From Acidimicrobiia bacterium (GTDB taxonomy: Bacteria; Actinomycetota; Acidimicrobiia; Acidimicrobiales; Ilumatobacteraceae): a stretch of DNA of 5,297 nucleotides. The notes beneath the pieces were generated by a model. The model worked only from the letters and a program-made list of their open reading frames with translations, did no database searches and was not told where the DNA came from. The translations under genes were made by a program, and so were the position numbers. Location: positions 1 to 5,297 of the forward strand of contig JAUHYJ010000303.1 in the NCBI GenBank assembly GCA_030425785.1, read 5' to 3'. Below are positions 5,296 through 5,297 of this stretch, piece by piece. The first letter of the stretch is position 1, and each line of letters begins with the position of its first letter.

Positions 5296-5297
5296 GG

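Noticed and set aside
5256..5297. Plus-strand ATG at 5256 opening a frame to the right edge.
   Set aside because: It lacks a good ribosome binding site and runs through the promoter-like sequence at 5267-5295. Too little is visible to call a gene.

Overview
The window looks like a piece of a high-GC actinobacterial chromosome. Coding frames have strongly G/C-biased third codon positions, there are GTG and possibly TTG starts, and gene ends lack T-rich terminators. The protein styles (a membrane-anchored GAF-GGDEF-EAL protein and an exported subtilase with a Trp-Ser-Gly repeat tail) fit Actinomycetota, possibly Acidimicrobiia such as an Ilumatobacter relative. That placement is inference, because the window has no rRNA or marker gene.

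Layout. Positions 1-2477 (minus strand) hold most of a bifunctional-looking cyclic-di-GMP enzyme: membrane domain, GAF-like domain, GGDEF and EAL. Only its last residues lie outside the left edge. Positions 2478-2634 hold two very short overlapping minus-strand ORFs running into that gene. Positions 2635-2854 are non-coding, with candidate operators or promoter elements and a GC-rich hairpin just after the next gene. Positions 2855-4237 (minus) encode a secreted S8 subtilisin-like protease ending in twelve 5-residue ATWSG-type repeats. Positions 4234-4320 hold a third short minus-strand ORF overlapping the protease start. Positions 4321-4507 are a divergent intergenic region with repeated motifs. 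Positions 4508-5227 (plus) encode a class I SAM-dependent methyltransferase. The last 70 bases hold a plausible promoter for a gene outside the window.

The most notable signal is a pair of short leader ORFs, one before the protease and one before the diguanylate cyclase/phosphodiesterase. Both end in Gly-Ser-Thr-Trp-Ser and both overlap the next start codon as ATGA or GTGA. They share an 18-nt segment, identical at 17 positions, that contains the Shine-Dalgarno sequence, the leader's last codons and the downstream start. This suggests one shared translational-coupling or nascent-peptide control device on two genes, one for c-di-GMP turnover and one for an exported protease. I know of no description of it. 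The protease tail itself is made of ATWSG units that use nearly the same ACC-TGG-TC codons.
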